From assembly GCA_900618425.1 (NCBI GenBank), contig UZAN01039865.1, positions 40,350 to 104,349 of the forward strand: a stretch of DNA of 64,000 nt, read 5' to 3'. How positions within the stretch are numbered: the first letter of the stretch is position 1; each line of letters begins with the position of its first letter. A program made the position numbers and the translations under genes. Of the stretch, positions 27,942-38,300 are shown piece by piece. The notes beneath the pieces were generated by a model. That model did not search any database, was not told the DNA's origin, and was given only the letters and a program-made list of their open reading frames with translations. Source of the stretch: Echinostoma caproni (Eukaryota > Platyhelminthes > Trematoda > Plagiorchiida > Echinostomatidae).

Positions 27942-27985
27942 TATATGCTGTATGCTGTATATATGCTGTGTACAGCATACGATCG
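27942..27985. repeat. Short tandem of ATGCTGTAT-like units
   Basis: CTATGCTGTATATGCTGTAT and GCTGTATATATGCTGTGTAC form about four imperfect units, ending in a partly inverted TACAGCATAC. Confidence 0.6.
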
Positions 27986-28275
27986 TCGATTGAACGGTTA
28001 CCAGAAGTGAACAGGTGAACATGGGTTTAACGAATAAGAAGCGGTCGTGGGACAATTAGCCATGGGCTTTTCCTTCACGAGCGATCTCTGTAAAAAAGGA
28101 CTAAAATATCCCTAAAATGATCCTGATTTGAACCAATCTGACTCGCAACTAAATAAGGCAAATATGATGATCTTGTTTGCTTACGGGCAACACTTGACTG
28201 TGCATGAGCTAGAGATTCCTCCTCGAACAGTAATGCCGAATACCAATTTGTACAATACTCTCGGTGTTCTTAAAA

Positions 28276-28414
28276 TCTGGGAAGCACTGGACAGCTGTTT
28301 CGACCTGATTGGGTCTCATTAGCAGTGCGAATCCATTGACCCAGCTGCGGATCGAAACCGGGACCTCACAGATAGAAAGCAAGCATACTACCTACTCGCC
28401 CACCGGACAGCTGC
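28276..28414 (-). mobile_element. SINE-B copy 1 (second tRNA-derived family)
   Basis: The minus strand reads TCCGGTGGGCGAGTAGGTAG (A-box region), GAGGTCCCGGTTTCGATCCG (B box), then ATGGATTCGCACTGCTAATG, AGACCCAATCAGGTCGAAAC and AGCTGTCCAGTGCTTCCCAG. Head and body together recur at 46170-46325 and in part at 28722-28811. Confidence 0.78.
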
Positions 28415-28721
28415 TCAGACCTTTTCTCTTTTCGAATTAACACGACATAGCACAAACCCGTCTATGCGAGATTGTTGCGAGTATCGATCCTCGCTCATCT
28501 CAGCACTAGCCTCCAGGGATATGATGTGATTGGAAACGTTCATAACCTGATTATTTGTTTCATGGGAGAAATGGAAGATTTGATTTGTTTTCATTTTCCC
28601 TGGATAGCACTTTTGATCCTAGTTAGGTGCCTAGTGCTAAAATGAGTGAGGCACGAGGCCCACAAAAAGCTCTCAAACATATATTCTGTAAATGGAAAAC
28701 GAACCACGGTCTGATCAACTT

Positions 28722-28811
28722 CCCGGTAGTACGCTTGTGTTCTAACTGTGATGTCACGGGATTGATGGATTCGCACTGCTGATGAGACCCAAGCAGGTCG
28801 AAAGTCGTTCA
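28722..28811 (+). mobile_element. SINE-B copy 2, partly deleted
   Basis: CGGTAGTACGCTTGTGTTCT and AACTGTGATGTCACGGG correspond to the head of copy 1 with a short deletion. GATGGATTCGCACTGCTGAT and GAGACCCAAGCAGGTCGAAA match the body. It is opposite in orientation to copy 1, about 310 bases away. Confidence 0.72.
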
Positions 28812-29699
28812 AAAGTGAATCGGCAAGATGGAATCAATTGTTAGACATCGTTTTAAAATGGTCGCCCATGTGCTTGAGAAGAGAAGTTTCAACTGGGAGC
28901 AAGCCAATTTTTATCGCCCTAACGCTCATCCCACAAATCAACCCCACCTGTCCTCTGTGGGACACGCTCGTTTTTTTACTTTACCTTGTGGGTTAGGCAT
29001 CGGTCAGCTGCAGGTTCATAGAACAATGCCCGCCTCTTGTTGGTTCGTCGAAGTTGTCTATCTGCCTACCTATCTGTCTGTCTATCACAGAACAAACCCT
29101 CAATAGTTGAGAAGTAATCAGGTCACACGGTAGCTAGTTAGGAAGCCCTCAAAAGTATGTGACTGTGTGTATGCACTTCAGGTTGGGTAAATAAATATGT
29201 TCAAAGGGAAGACAGCCTTACATAAAACTATAGTAAACTATAACGAGTGATATTCATCTCGGTCCAGTTTCTCCCGGTGCCGATAGGATTCTCACCAGCT
29301 TTTTGTCCGACTATATTCTTTTTTAATTGATCGGCCTGTCTCATGTACGGAAACTGACGGTAAGTGTGAGCAAGGGAACTCGTGTGTCTGTTTGCCTTCC
29401 CGGTTGTGTATTTCACGCGTCCATCGCTTTACTGATTACAATGAGGCTGACAGTACGCCAATTTCCTCCAATGGGAGTGAGAGTTGGATAGGAAATACAT
29501 AAAGAGCACTTACGCACGCACGCCCCATGCGCACGTTCCCAAACGAGCTCACTCAACACGAGTGTTCCTAGTATGGTGGCAGGACTCGAAACACCGGCCT
29601 GCATCCCTTACCGCCATCCCCTGCAATCGATTTTGACAAGGAGCAAACAGGCACGTAGCTGAACATCCAACACCCCCGGATTTACAAGCAGCATCATCC
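28812..29699. other. Intergenic, upstream of the CELF promoter region; no gene seen
   Basis: Contains a short TCTG/TATC-type stretch near 29055-29090. GC content rises toward 29.5 kb. No coding signal. Confidence 0.5.
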
Positions 29700-30108
29700 A
29701 CGGGCGGACAGTGGTCGGAGCTGGCTGTTCCGTACAGTGCAGTACGCGTGCCAGCGTGTGCATGCGTGCATACGTGTGTCCGTCAATCAGTCACCAGCAT
29801 GCGTAGGTCATTGCTTGCATATGCATGTGTGTGCGCATGTGGGTGGCGTACATGTGCGTACGTACAACCAAGTCAAAGCGACCATAGATGCAGGAAAGCT
29901 GCGATAAGCTCTGCGGGATTTACCGAGCATTCTCCCCGAGCCAGAATCAATTACCCTATTTGAGTTGTAGTACGGGTTCAATCATTCAATCCCGTTCCAT
30001 TCGCTCGCTCGTTCGTGTGTGGCCCCGATTGAGCAATTCGCGAACAGATTTCCTCGCTTCATAGGATCGGTAGACTTGGAGCAGGCACTGTCATTGTTGA
30101 GGATAATC
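29700..30108 (+). promoter_or_regulatory. Putative promoter / 5' leader region of the CELF gene
   Basis: This GC-richer stretch just upstream of the first coding exon contains three perfect alternating purine-pyrimidine tracts: 29754-29779, 29816-29841 and 29846-29866. They are rich in CG, TG and CA steps, the type of sequence that favours left-handed DNA. No TATA box is obvious. It is called regulatory only from position and composition. Confidence 0.25.
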
Positions 30109-30180
30109 GTGAGTATTTGTTTGCGCTTTGCCCCTCTGTGTGTACATACTCGACAAAGAATTACATTCTGTGCTTGGCAG
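30109..30180 (+). other. Probable 72-base 5'UTR intron
   Basis: AATC/GTGAGT at 30109 is a good donor. At 30180 the stretch TTACATTCTGTGCTTGGCAG is a good acceptor with a pyrimidine-rich lead. Removing it joins upstream sequence to the leader of the ATG at 30207 and removes the competing ATG at 30117. Small 5' introns of this size are common in flatworm genes. There is no transcript support here. Confidence 0.4.
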
Positions 30181-30206
30181 CGCAGCACAGGAAGAAGCAA
30201 AATATT

Positions 30207-30849
30207 ATGAGTGTTGAGCTATTTCATGAACCTGGTCACCCCGATACGGAACTGGCTAATGTGAACGGTACTGGGGAATGTACTAACAAAATGCTGAAAA
30301 CTTTAAACGCCGAGGGCACTTTACGAACAGTGGACACGGAATTCATTCATCTTAGTCCGACCAGTCTGAGCATGGAATCTACAACATATCCATCCGCAAT
30401 CGCTCCCGCAGACATACGAACTGCAATGTTTGATGCATCTCTAAGCAATTCGATCGATCAAAAATTAGATGACTGTGAAGGTGATTTGTCCGTGGACGAA
30501 ACCGGGAATCAAGCGGCCAGTAACCAAACTGACAATAGCACTGTGAGTTCCGCAAACCCATCGAATAACACTGGTGCAACTTGTGACGATATGACAAACG
30601 TCACCTCCAGTTTGTGTGCACATGAGCCAGTGGACACGGCTCCCATGGAAACCAGTGGCAGCGTCACTGCGGGTAGTGTCACTATTGCTGGGGTTGTTGG
30701 AGCCGGTGTGACTGAAGAGCAAAAACAAACCAACTGTGGAAGTAAGCCTAGTCTGAACAGCAATGAAATGGGACGAGGGGCGAAGTGTATGAATTATTCG
30801 AACTCTGAGCGTGGACGAAATCATACTTCCAATGGGCAATCCAGTGCGG
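30207..30849 (+). CDS. CELF: Probable first coding exon: low-complexity N-terminal region
   Basis: The open frame starts at ATG 30207 ([10 protein letters not shown]) and runs about 214 codons to a GTAAGA donor at 30850, leaving phase 1. The product is rich in Ser, Thr, Asn, Gly and acidic residues, with no recognisable domain, signal peptide or membrane segment. An in-frame ATG at 30117 was not chosen because it lies inside a probable small 5'UTR intron (30109-30180). Strand, open length, donor and outgoing phase all fit the RRM2 exon, which also begins in phase 1. CELF proteins often have variable, unconserved N-termini before RRM1, so assignment to this gene rests on position and phase, not homology. 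Confidence 0.55.
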
Positions 30850-32340
30850 GTAAGATATCGGTTCACTTTAAAATCCGGATGGGTTTCATATGCTTGAATC
30901 TCTGATGCCCTCAACTGCAGAGTACTCTACCCACCCATCCCCTCCCCTCGTCCTTTAAAAATTCAATGTTTCAAATTGATACATTCATTTCTTACAGTGG
31001 TTAGATTAGTTATTGACTGATCACCCTTCAATCAAAATTTCCAGAAATCATTAGACTCAAGTTTTACTCTTGTTAGAGCCTAATAAATTGTTTGACACTG
31101 GTTGAAAGATGCATCCACACACGATATCAGTTTATTGCCTAATGAATTTAATGACGAACAATCTTGATTCTGTCCAAAAATAAATAGACATCAGTCATAT
31201 TATAATTAGTGTCTGAATGAGTGACTGAGGTTTCATTGGAAAGCTTCATCGGTTTATTGGCTGTGGTCGTTCATCAAGCAGGTATACGGGATATCCTCAC
31301 GTCAAGTGTATCCCTTACACGTAATCCGTATTTTTGTATTTCATCACCAAAATCCTATTTGCATCACTGGTCATTAATCTGTTTTGCGGGTGGCGGTGGG
31401 ATATCAGATAGACAAATCTTTCAATGGATAACAATTACTGGTTGAGTGCTTTTGTGAAAATCTCGTACTAGTCATTCATATTTCGATCATCCAACCTACA
31501 CTAATGACGTATAATCAGCCTACTGCTTCATTCATTCATTCATTTTTATTTCATTTTTACTTCCTTTTATTGAGTATACAAAAGTACAATTTTCAGGAAG
31601 GGGGAGCGGCCAATCAAAGGGCTGCCATACAACATAATGGAGGAAAGACATCGGGATCAGTTCATCCTGAGATGCAAATTCATTTCTTGTAGCCAGCTGT
31701 AGATAATCATGATGAACGGCATGTGGAAAACACGTCTTGGTTATTCGGGGACTTTATGTGGACCTTTATTTGAATGTTTAACGACTTGGAAAAGTCATGA
31801 AATACTAAGCGAACGAAATAGATTTCACACACACACACACACACGCACACACAAACATACACACACCCATCACTGCCTACCTCCGAATATTGACCTTGAA
31901 ATGAGCCAATGGCTATCGTTATGCAATAAATTTTTTTTTTCACTGTATGATATGTAAGAGCATGACTAGGAATATCCGAAAACAATTGTTCGCTCACCGA
32001 CTCGTTTTCTCAAATAGATTTCAGTTTTGTCATTGATTCCCTCTTTCTGAAAATTGCATCATTGCGTCATTCAATGAAAGCAGCAAAGTGGAAAGAAAGA
32101 AATTTACACATAACAGATTATAATTTAAATTCATATGAATCGATTAAGTCTGAGTGTTGAGTTGATCAGAAATCTATCACCCTACTGATGCTCATCCATT
32201 GCCATCATTATCCTTACAATTCCGTGACAAAAAGCTTGCGGTGTAACCTATTACAGCCAACTATACTCTACGATTTTTCTTTTACTTCTTCACAATATGA
32301 ATTTCTCGCCCTTTGCGCCCATACTCAGGTACATGTGAAT

Positions 32341-32374
<34 letters not shown>

Positions 32375-35300
32375 GCACGATCAGTTTGAAGTTTAAACAG
32401 AATCTCAGATTGGGTCTATAAGCAGCCTTTTGGACTACTCAAGCAAATGGGATCAGAGAGACTGGGAAGCATTGGCCAGCTGTGAGTCCGAATAGGGAAT
32501 GTATGCATATTAACCACTTGATTTTTAAGTAATTGAGCTTACAAATCCATTATAAAGGCGAAGCGCGTTCTGTCCGTAAGACAAAATAAGCATTTCATCA
32601 ACATAAGAAAGGGATCAAGGGAAAAGGATGTTATACAAAATAAGCAATTCACAGTACGGTCAATCGATGCCATTTGCTGATTACATTCACCAGAACCGGT
32701 TAAAATAATAGTGGAGACCCTCGGCTGGCTCCGACCTGTCTCGTAAGGCTGCGAGGTAGTGTATAAAGATCGCAGTTCATTTATGGGCGGTGTCCAGTAG
32801 GTCGTACAATGTTCTTGAGTTGCTTTTCAGAAATCCAACATATTGGATATCCAGTGGACCTTGGTGACCATTGCAGACAGTTCGTCCGCCTCTTCTTGGA
32901 AGATCTGAAGTCAGGCATTTTCAACCATTCACCAAAGATGAACCAGACAGCCACAGTCCATCTCCTAGGCTACGTGCCCGAATATCGGCGTTTTGCGCTC
33001 GTTCTTTCACTTTATGTTTAAACAGGCCCGCGGAGCACATAATGAGAACACACATTGGCAAGCAAGTTAGTTTTCAGTGTGTCTTTATCAGGCCATTATA
33101 ACACAATATATATGACTGGTAACAGATAAGGATTTGCCAGAATAAAAGGAAAGTAATTAAAGCATTCAACAATTTGTATCATAATTGGTCCCAATTGTGA
33201 TTTGCTCCGATGTTCCATGACGGGTCACACTTATCGACAATCCGTCCATGGGAGCTTGAGTGCTTTTTCAAGTTAAGTAAAGAAAAGCTGTATGCACCCA
33301 AAGGATGAATTTTCAGCAGTTTACGATTTCTACAGTGGATAGATAAAACCAGTTGCAAACAAAAATGAAAATACAAGAAATTCTACACTTTAGTAAATGA
33401 GAGAAAAATTAGTGCAAGAGTTTTTCCCTGAGGTGGGTGAGAATATTCTGACGATTTACTAGTAACCGAGCTAGATATGGAATTACACTGTTTTGATATG
33501 GGGAAGTACGCGCAGGATGGAGTTGATATTTGGAGCGTGTTCAGGGATTTGACAGGGATTTCACGATATCTTGATGCAAACAGTGCACATGATCATGTGT
33601 TTTTCTGTCAATGAATGTATCACAAGCGTCACGATGCCTGGAAATAAAAAAATAAACTAAAACAACTTCATCAACTCCACTGCAGCGGGACAAAAGTTTA
33701 AAGGATCTCGAAAATAATCCTTTTTGACCACACAGAGGGGTTTGTGAAGACGGATACTAACTGCATCCGCTGTGGCTGGAATGTGAAACCGCACGTGAAA
33801 CATCGGAGCAAATGATAATTGGGGACCAAATATGATATAAACCGTTGAATACTTTAATATTTTCCTCTTTTCCCATGTAAATCGTTATCTGTTAATAGTC
33901 ATATGTATATTGTGTTGTGATGGCATTATAAAGACACACTGAAAACGAGCTTGTTTCACTGTTTCACCTTAATAAAAACGGTTTTGTTACGATAAGGCTA
34001 TGAGTAAAACTTCTCCAGCGGATGCCGCAAGAGACGTATACCTTGAGAGTAAGTAGTTCTTGATGTCAAAACTTGACCTTGTCCAACCCTGAAAATCCAA
34101 GGCTTTCAAAGGCACTGTTGAAGATCAATCGAAATGTATACAAAACGAAACACGTCAGTTTTCAATGCCCCTATGCACATTCGGGAGACAAGACGGACGA
34201 AGAAAAGTGCAGCCGAGTCTAGACAAATTGTTCGTACCAGTTTCGATAATGTTCATTCAATAGATGGTAAAATTTTGGACTCCAAAGGCCCATTCAGGTA
34301 TTTTCATCCAGTCCAAGGAACCCGTACAAAACGGGTGCTAATCATGACGCTTTATCCTCTGTTATGTGTGTTTTCATCGGAAAAAAGGTATACTGCTTTA
34401 ACCAAGTCCTACAGGTTTAATCTGTCTGCAATTTATGAGATGATTCATGTGGTTGGATAGAATATTTTGAGCGTTAGTAAAAACAGGACAACAACACTGC
34501 AAACGGCGAGTTGTGTCCCGAGTTGCTGAGCCTGGTACAAACAAAATATTTTCACAACACGATACCGTTGATATGACCAGAGGAAGGACGTGAACCACAT
34601 TGACACGAGGACTCACTTTCCCAGTTGTGATAACTGGCAGTCTGCGCCATGTGACTTTGAGCAGCGAAACAGATATAATCCCACAAAGATACATGGAAAC
34701 AAGGTAACAAGGAAGCTGCCAAACGCTAAAGCTTTTAGTATGGCTATATATACGAGCATTAGACATAGTCCAACCCGCTGGCACCTTGGCAGAATTGGAG
34801 AATCATTTACCTACTGGGATATAAAGTTTACATGAATCAGCCACCACCGTTCTTCGGTCTGTCCCATTAAAAATCTCTCTCGTTTCATCCTCCTCGATTC
34901 GGAATGCGCGTGATTGCGAATAGACGGAAGAGATGAGTAAAAGTAGCATTCTTCCCAACGTACAACTTCGAGGATTTAAATCTTTGAAAAGAGAGTGACA
35001 ATGGTTGCGGTAGTAATATACATAGTGGTAATGCTCTTTGTATTGATCACAAGGATTTAAGGTTCGAAGTTTGAACCCTACCAAGGGTGGGATCTAGTTC
35101 AGATGTCGTCCGGTTTAAAACTACCTCTGTTGCATCGTGTTTGTGTTTTACCTGAGCTGTATGTTATCAGTGATCAGAAGTGTGGCATTCGCCCCTGTGA
35201 CTGTTTCCCCCATCCCAGTGTGTAAAATGTTCAAGCTGTTGACTTAAGATAAAGAAAGCTGATTGCTCGGGTACTTTCTAATGAAGTAGCAACTAGTGGT

Positions 35301-38300
35301 GTAACTGATGATAGCTCAGCCTTGTCGGACAGCGCGTGACTGTTTGGCTTTCCTATTGAATTGGTGATTATTGAGCGAAAAAGTGTTTAATCGATCTGTA
35401 TTCATTTTGTGTTGGATCGATTCGACGGAATTGCCATCGGTCGGTTCCAGTTTAATGATTTTTGTTCTTTCGAGCCGCGGATAAGCAGATCACAGGAGTA
35501 TTCGGATACAGTAAACAACACAATGGGTACAGTCATTGGCTAATTGATTGGTTGATGATAAGGCACATCAAATAAATGAGTACTTCTTCATGGATTGACT
35601 GAAGAACTACGGTGACGCGTGACAGAGCTGGTCTGAATGACTAGACGAATAGTTTTCAAACCCAGAATCGTCATTGCATTATATCATCCATGTCCAAGTT
35701 CTCCTGCCAGAATTCCTCTAGCTCTCCCGTCATCACTACCCACTTGTATGTTGATGGGCTTGTTCCTATTACAAAAATTATTGTGCTGTGATTTTTTTGA
35801 CATAATCTGAACCGAGACATATATATGATATCGTACAACCAATCTTCATTTTCAACACATCCAGAATAAACTGAATGTTGCCATGTGACTCCGACAGTTG
35901 AGGTGTTTCAGAAGTCAGCCGTAACCACAGTCATCCTCTTGACTCTACGTAACCGTCAACACTTGTATAAAAAGCAACACAGAACAATTTGTCTGAGATA
36001 CACAATCGCATTCTAGAACAATTGACTCATCCAAAGCTTTTCTAAGCACGAATCCACTTCCCTATTAGAACAAAGGATAATTAACAAACTCAATAAGGAT
36101 TTTCCGGCAATCACGAAATCCAATAGTTCCCAGAACTTCTCGATGTTTTCGAACCAATTTTAGTTTCTTTCTATTTTTTCACCTATCAAGACAATTTTTA
36201 ATTCGTGTATCCCCGACGGATAAAGCTTTCCGTGTCTCAATTGTTGGTGATCGTTCAAACTCGTGCGCAACTTATATATGTGTGTTATTGTATTTTCACA
36301 AGCGCCTACCCCAAAGGTTTCCTCTTATCTTGTTTAATATATTGATTTTCCTCACATTCGATCCTTGCATCGAACTGCTCACATCTCCCGTTTCTTCCCG
36401 AACCCCGTAACCCTCCCCACCCCTTTGACCGATGCCCGCGAATCACTGGCATCTCTCTCTCTCGCGCGCGCGCTTTCCACGGTCCCAAACTAATCCACAC
36501 GAACAGAGGAAAGGAAGTTGTTTGTGGGGATGTTGAGTAAACAACAAGGCGAGGAGGATGTTCGCAGGCTGTTCGAACCGTTTGGCACAATCGAGGAATG
36601 TACCATATTGCGTGATCAAAGTGGGAACAGTAAAGGTACGTTCCGTGCTCGTCTCGTCCACTGATTGCTATTTGCATTTGCCCCAATCTCATCGGGTCAT
36701 GCATTTCAAGAGAGAAAAAGAGAAAGATGATACTCGTACTGTTCACGTGTACAAAACCCTGTTGCTTACGCATGAGCAAAGGACAACGAGATGTGACCCT
36801 CAGACGTGTAAAAAAAGTTATGCTCATTTTTTATCATCCGGTTGCATGCAACAGATAAGCGGCATTTGCTTATTACCAAATCTATCTTTAATCAATAATA
36901 CAATTTGCATTTACTGTTCACTCGAAATCCGGATTGACCGGTTGACGCATGTTGTGATTTATGACCGCAAAGCAATTAGCTCGTTCATCCGGACCAAATA
37001 GAGGAGGCAATAATCAAATTGTCATAATAGAATTTATGTTTTACATCCCAGGAATTGGCAGTTACAACAATTTGTTCTGACTGATTTGTCCATTCCTGCA
37101 AACTTGTTACGCATAGAGTTTCAACCTGCCAAATGTAAAATCAGAAGCTGGCCAATTTTTATTTTTAATTTATCTAATTTGTCGACATTTTTGACTATTA
37201 ACAACAAAGTGAAGCATTAATTTACATGTTTAAATGTATACGTCAATATAACCCGACAATTTTAATCAGTGTACCGTTATTTGCTGACCTAAAGACGCCA
37301 TAACTTGCAGTAAATTTTAAAGTTAAACAAATCAGAGTTTTCATGAACCCAGTTAAACTGATTCACATTTCATATAAAACCATTAAATTCAATTATTTTA
37401 AACGTTGCTACCAGGGAGCATTAAATATTTTTCTTTTTGGGTGAGGGTAGTAGTTGGGGTTTGGGCACTGAGGTAACAACTCTCCTCTCTGAAACCAATT
37501 GCGATGACAAGCGCAGTAATTTCTCATGTTTTTCAGGTATGGTCTCTTTTAGTTCTGAAGGAATTGTTCAAATTTCCCTCAGGGTGATCAGTTCATGACT
37601 TGATATGAATACATTAAAATGTTGCTTAGCACACCAGATACGATTGTAGACCTACTGAACAGGATGGTCTGCATGAATAAAATCACTCAAAAGTACTGGT
37701 AAGAGGTAGTGGCATGTGGACTACGTCGGCGGTCAAATGAAACTTNTATCGACGTCAGAATATGGCTTAACTGCGTTATAAGCTTTACGTCGTCTTCGAA
37801 ATTACCACACACAAAGCACTATCTCTGTGACTTTGTTTTCACTTCCTCTGTAGTTCAGAGGTCTCTTAAAGATGTCACTACCGGTATACTGGTATACATA
37901 CGTATATATACCTAAGTTTCAAAATGAGGTCTAGGTTAATCAGATTTCACATTATGTATGTTTCAGACGTCCACTCCAGGCTATGCTAAGAACATAATGA
38001 TATAACAACCTTCCTAACAAAGAAATGGGTTCATGATTGGCTTGTGAATGGAATGCAGCCAGATTACCCAGAGCAGAGCAGTGAATCTTTTTGGGTGATT
38101 CACAACCCCTATCTCCCTCCGACAATGTACAGATTCATGGAAAACCGATGAGCAGGGTCAGCCATGCGAAGTACTTAGGTATCACACTTGAAAGTAACCT
38201 TCACTGGTCCTTACATACCTAAAGTGTTACTCACAAGTTGAATAGTCTCTCTTTTCAGACAAGAAGACTGCTCTACATCTGTTCTGACTTATCAATGATA

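Larger units (their letters stand above)
22404..28275. other. Intergenic; no supported gene
   Basis: Contains an AT tract (24217-24230), the GT repeat at 24976, a G-rich run (25298-25311) and the short tandem at 27942. The frames 22566-22841, minus 23495-23208 and 26651-26962 have no recognised domain. Confidence 0.5.
30850..36506 (+). other. CELF intron (5.66 kb); RRM1 exons expected here but not seen
   Basis: GTAAGA donor and ACAG acceptor. Contains a 5'-truncated SINE-A (31545-31655), two CA repeats (31826-31866 and 32344-32370) and two weak SINE-B tail relatives (about 31040-31085 and 32455-32480). I looked for the RRM1 signatures (VGQIPR-like RNP2, KGCAFLTYC-like RNP1, RPIQVKPADSE-like end) in the forward frames and did not find them. 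The rest shows no gene. Confidence 0.7.

Noticed and set aside
30117..30206. Upstream ATG extending the first CELF exon by 30 codons
   Set aside because: It lies between a good donor (30109) and acceptor (30180), so it is probably intronic in the leader.
30465..30914. Minus-strand frame of 149 codons opposite the first CELF exon
   Set aside because: Antisense shadow of the plus-strand coding exon; no similarity or splice context.
34000..34052. Possible extra exon ending at a GTAAGT donor ([16 protein letters not shown])
   Set aside because: No acceptor or family similarity supports it, and it does not resemble RRM1.
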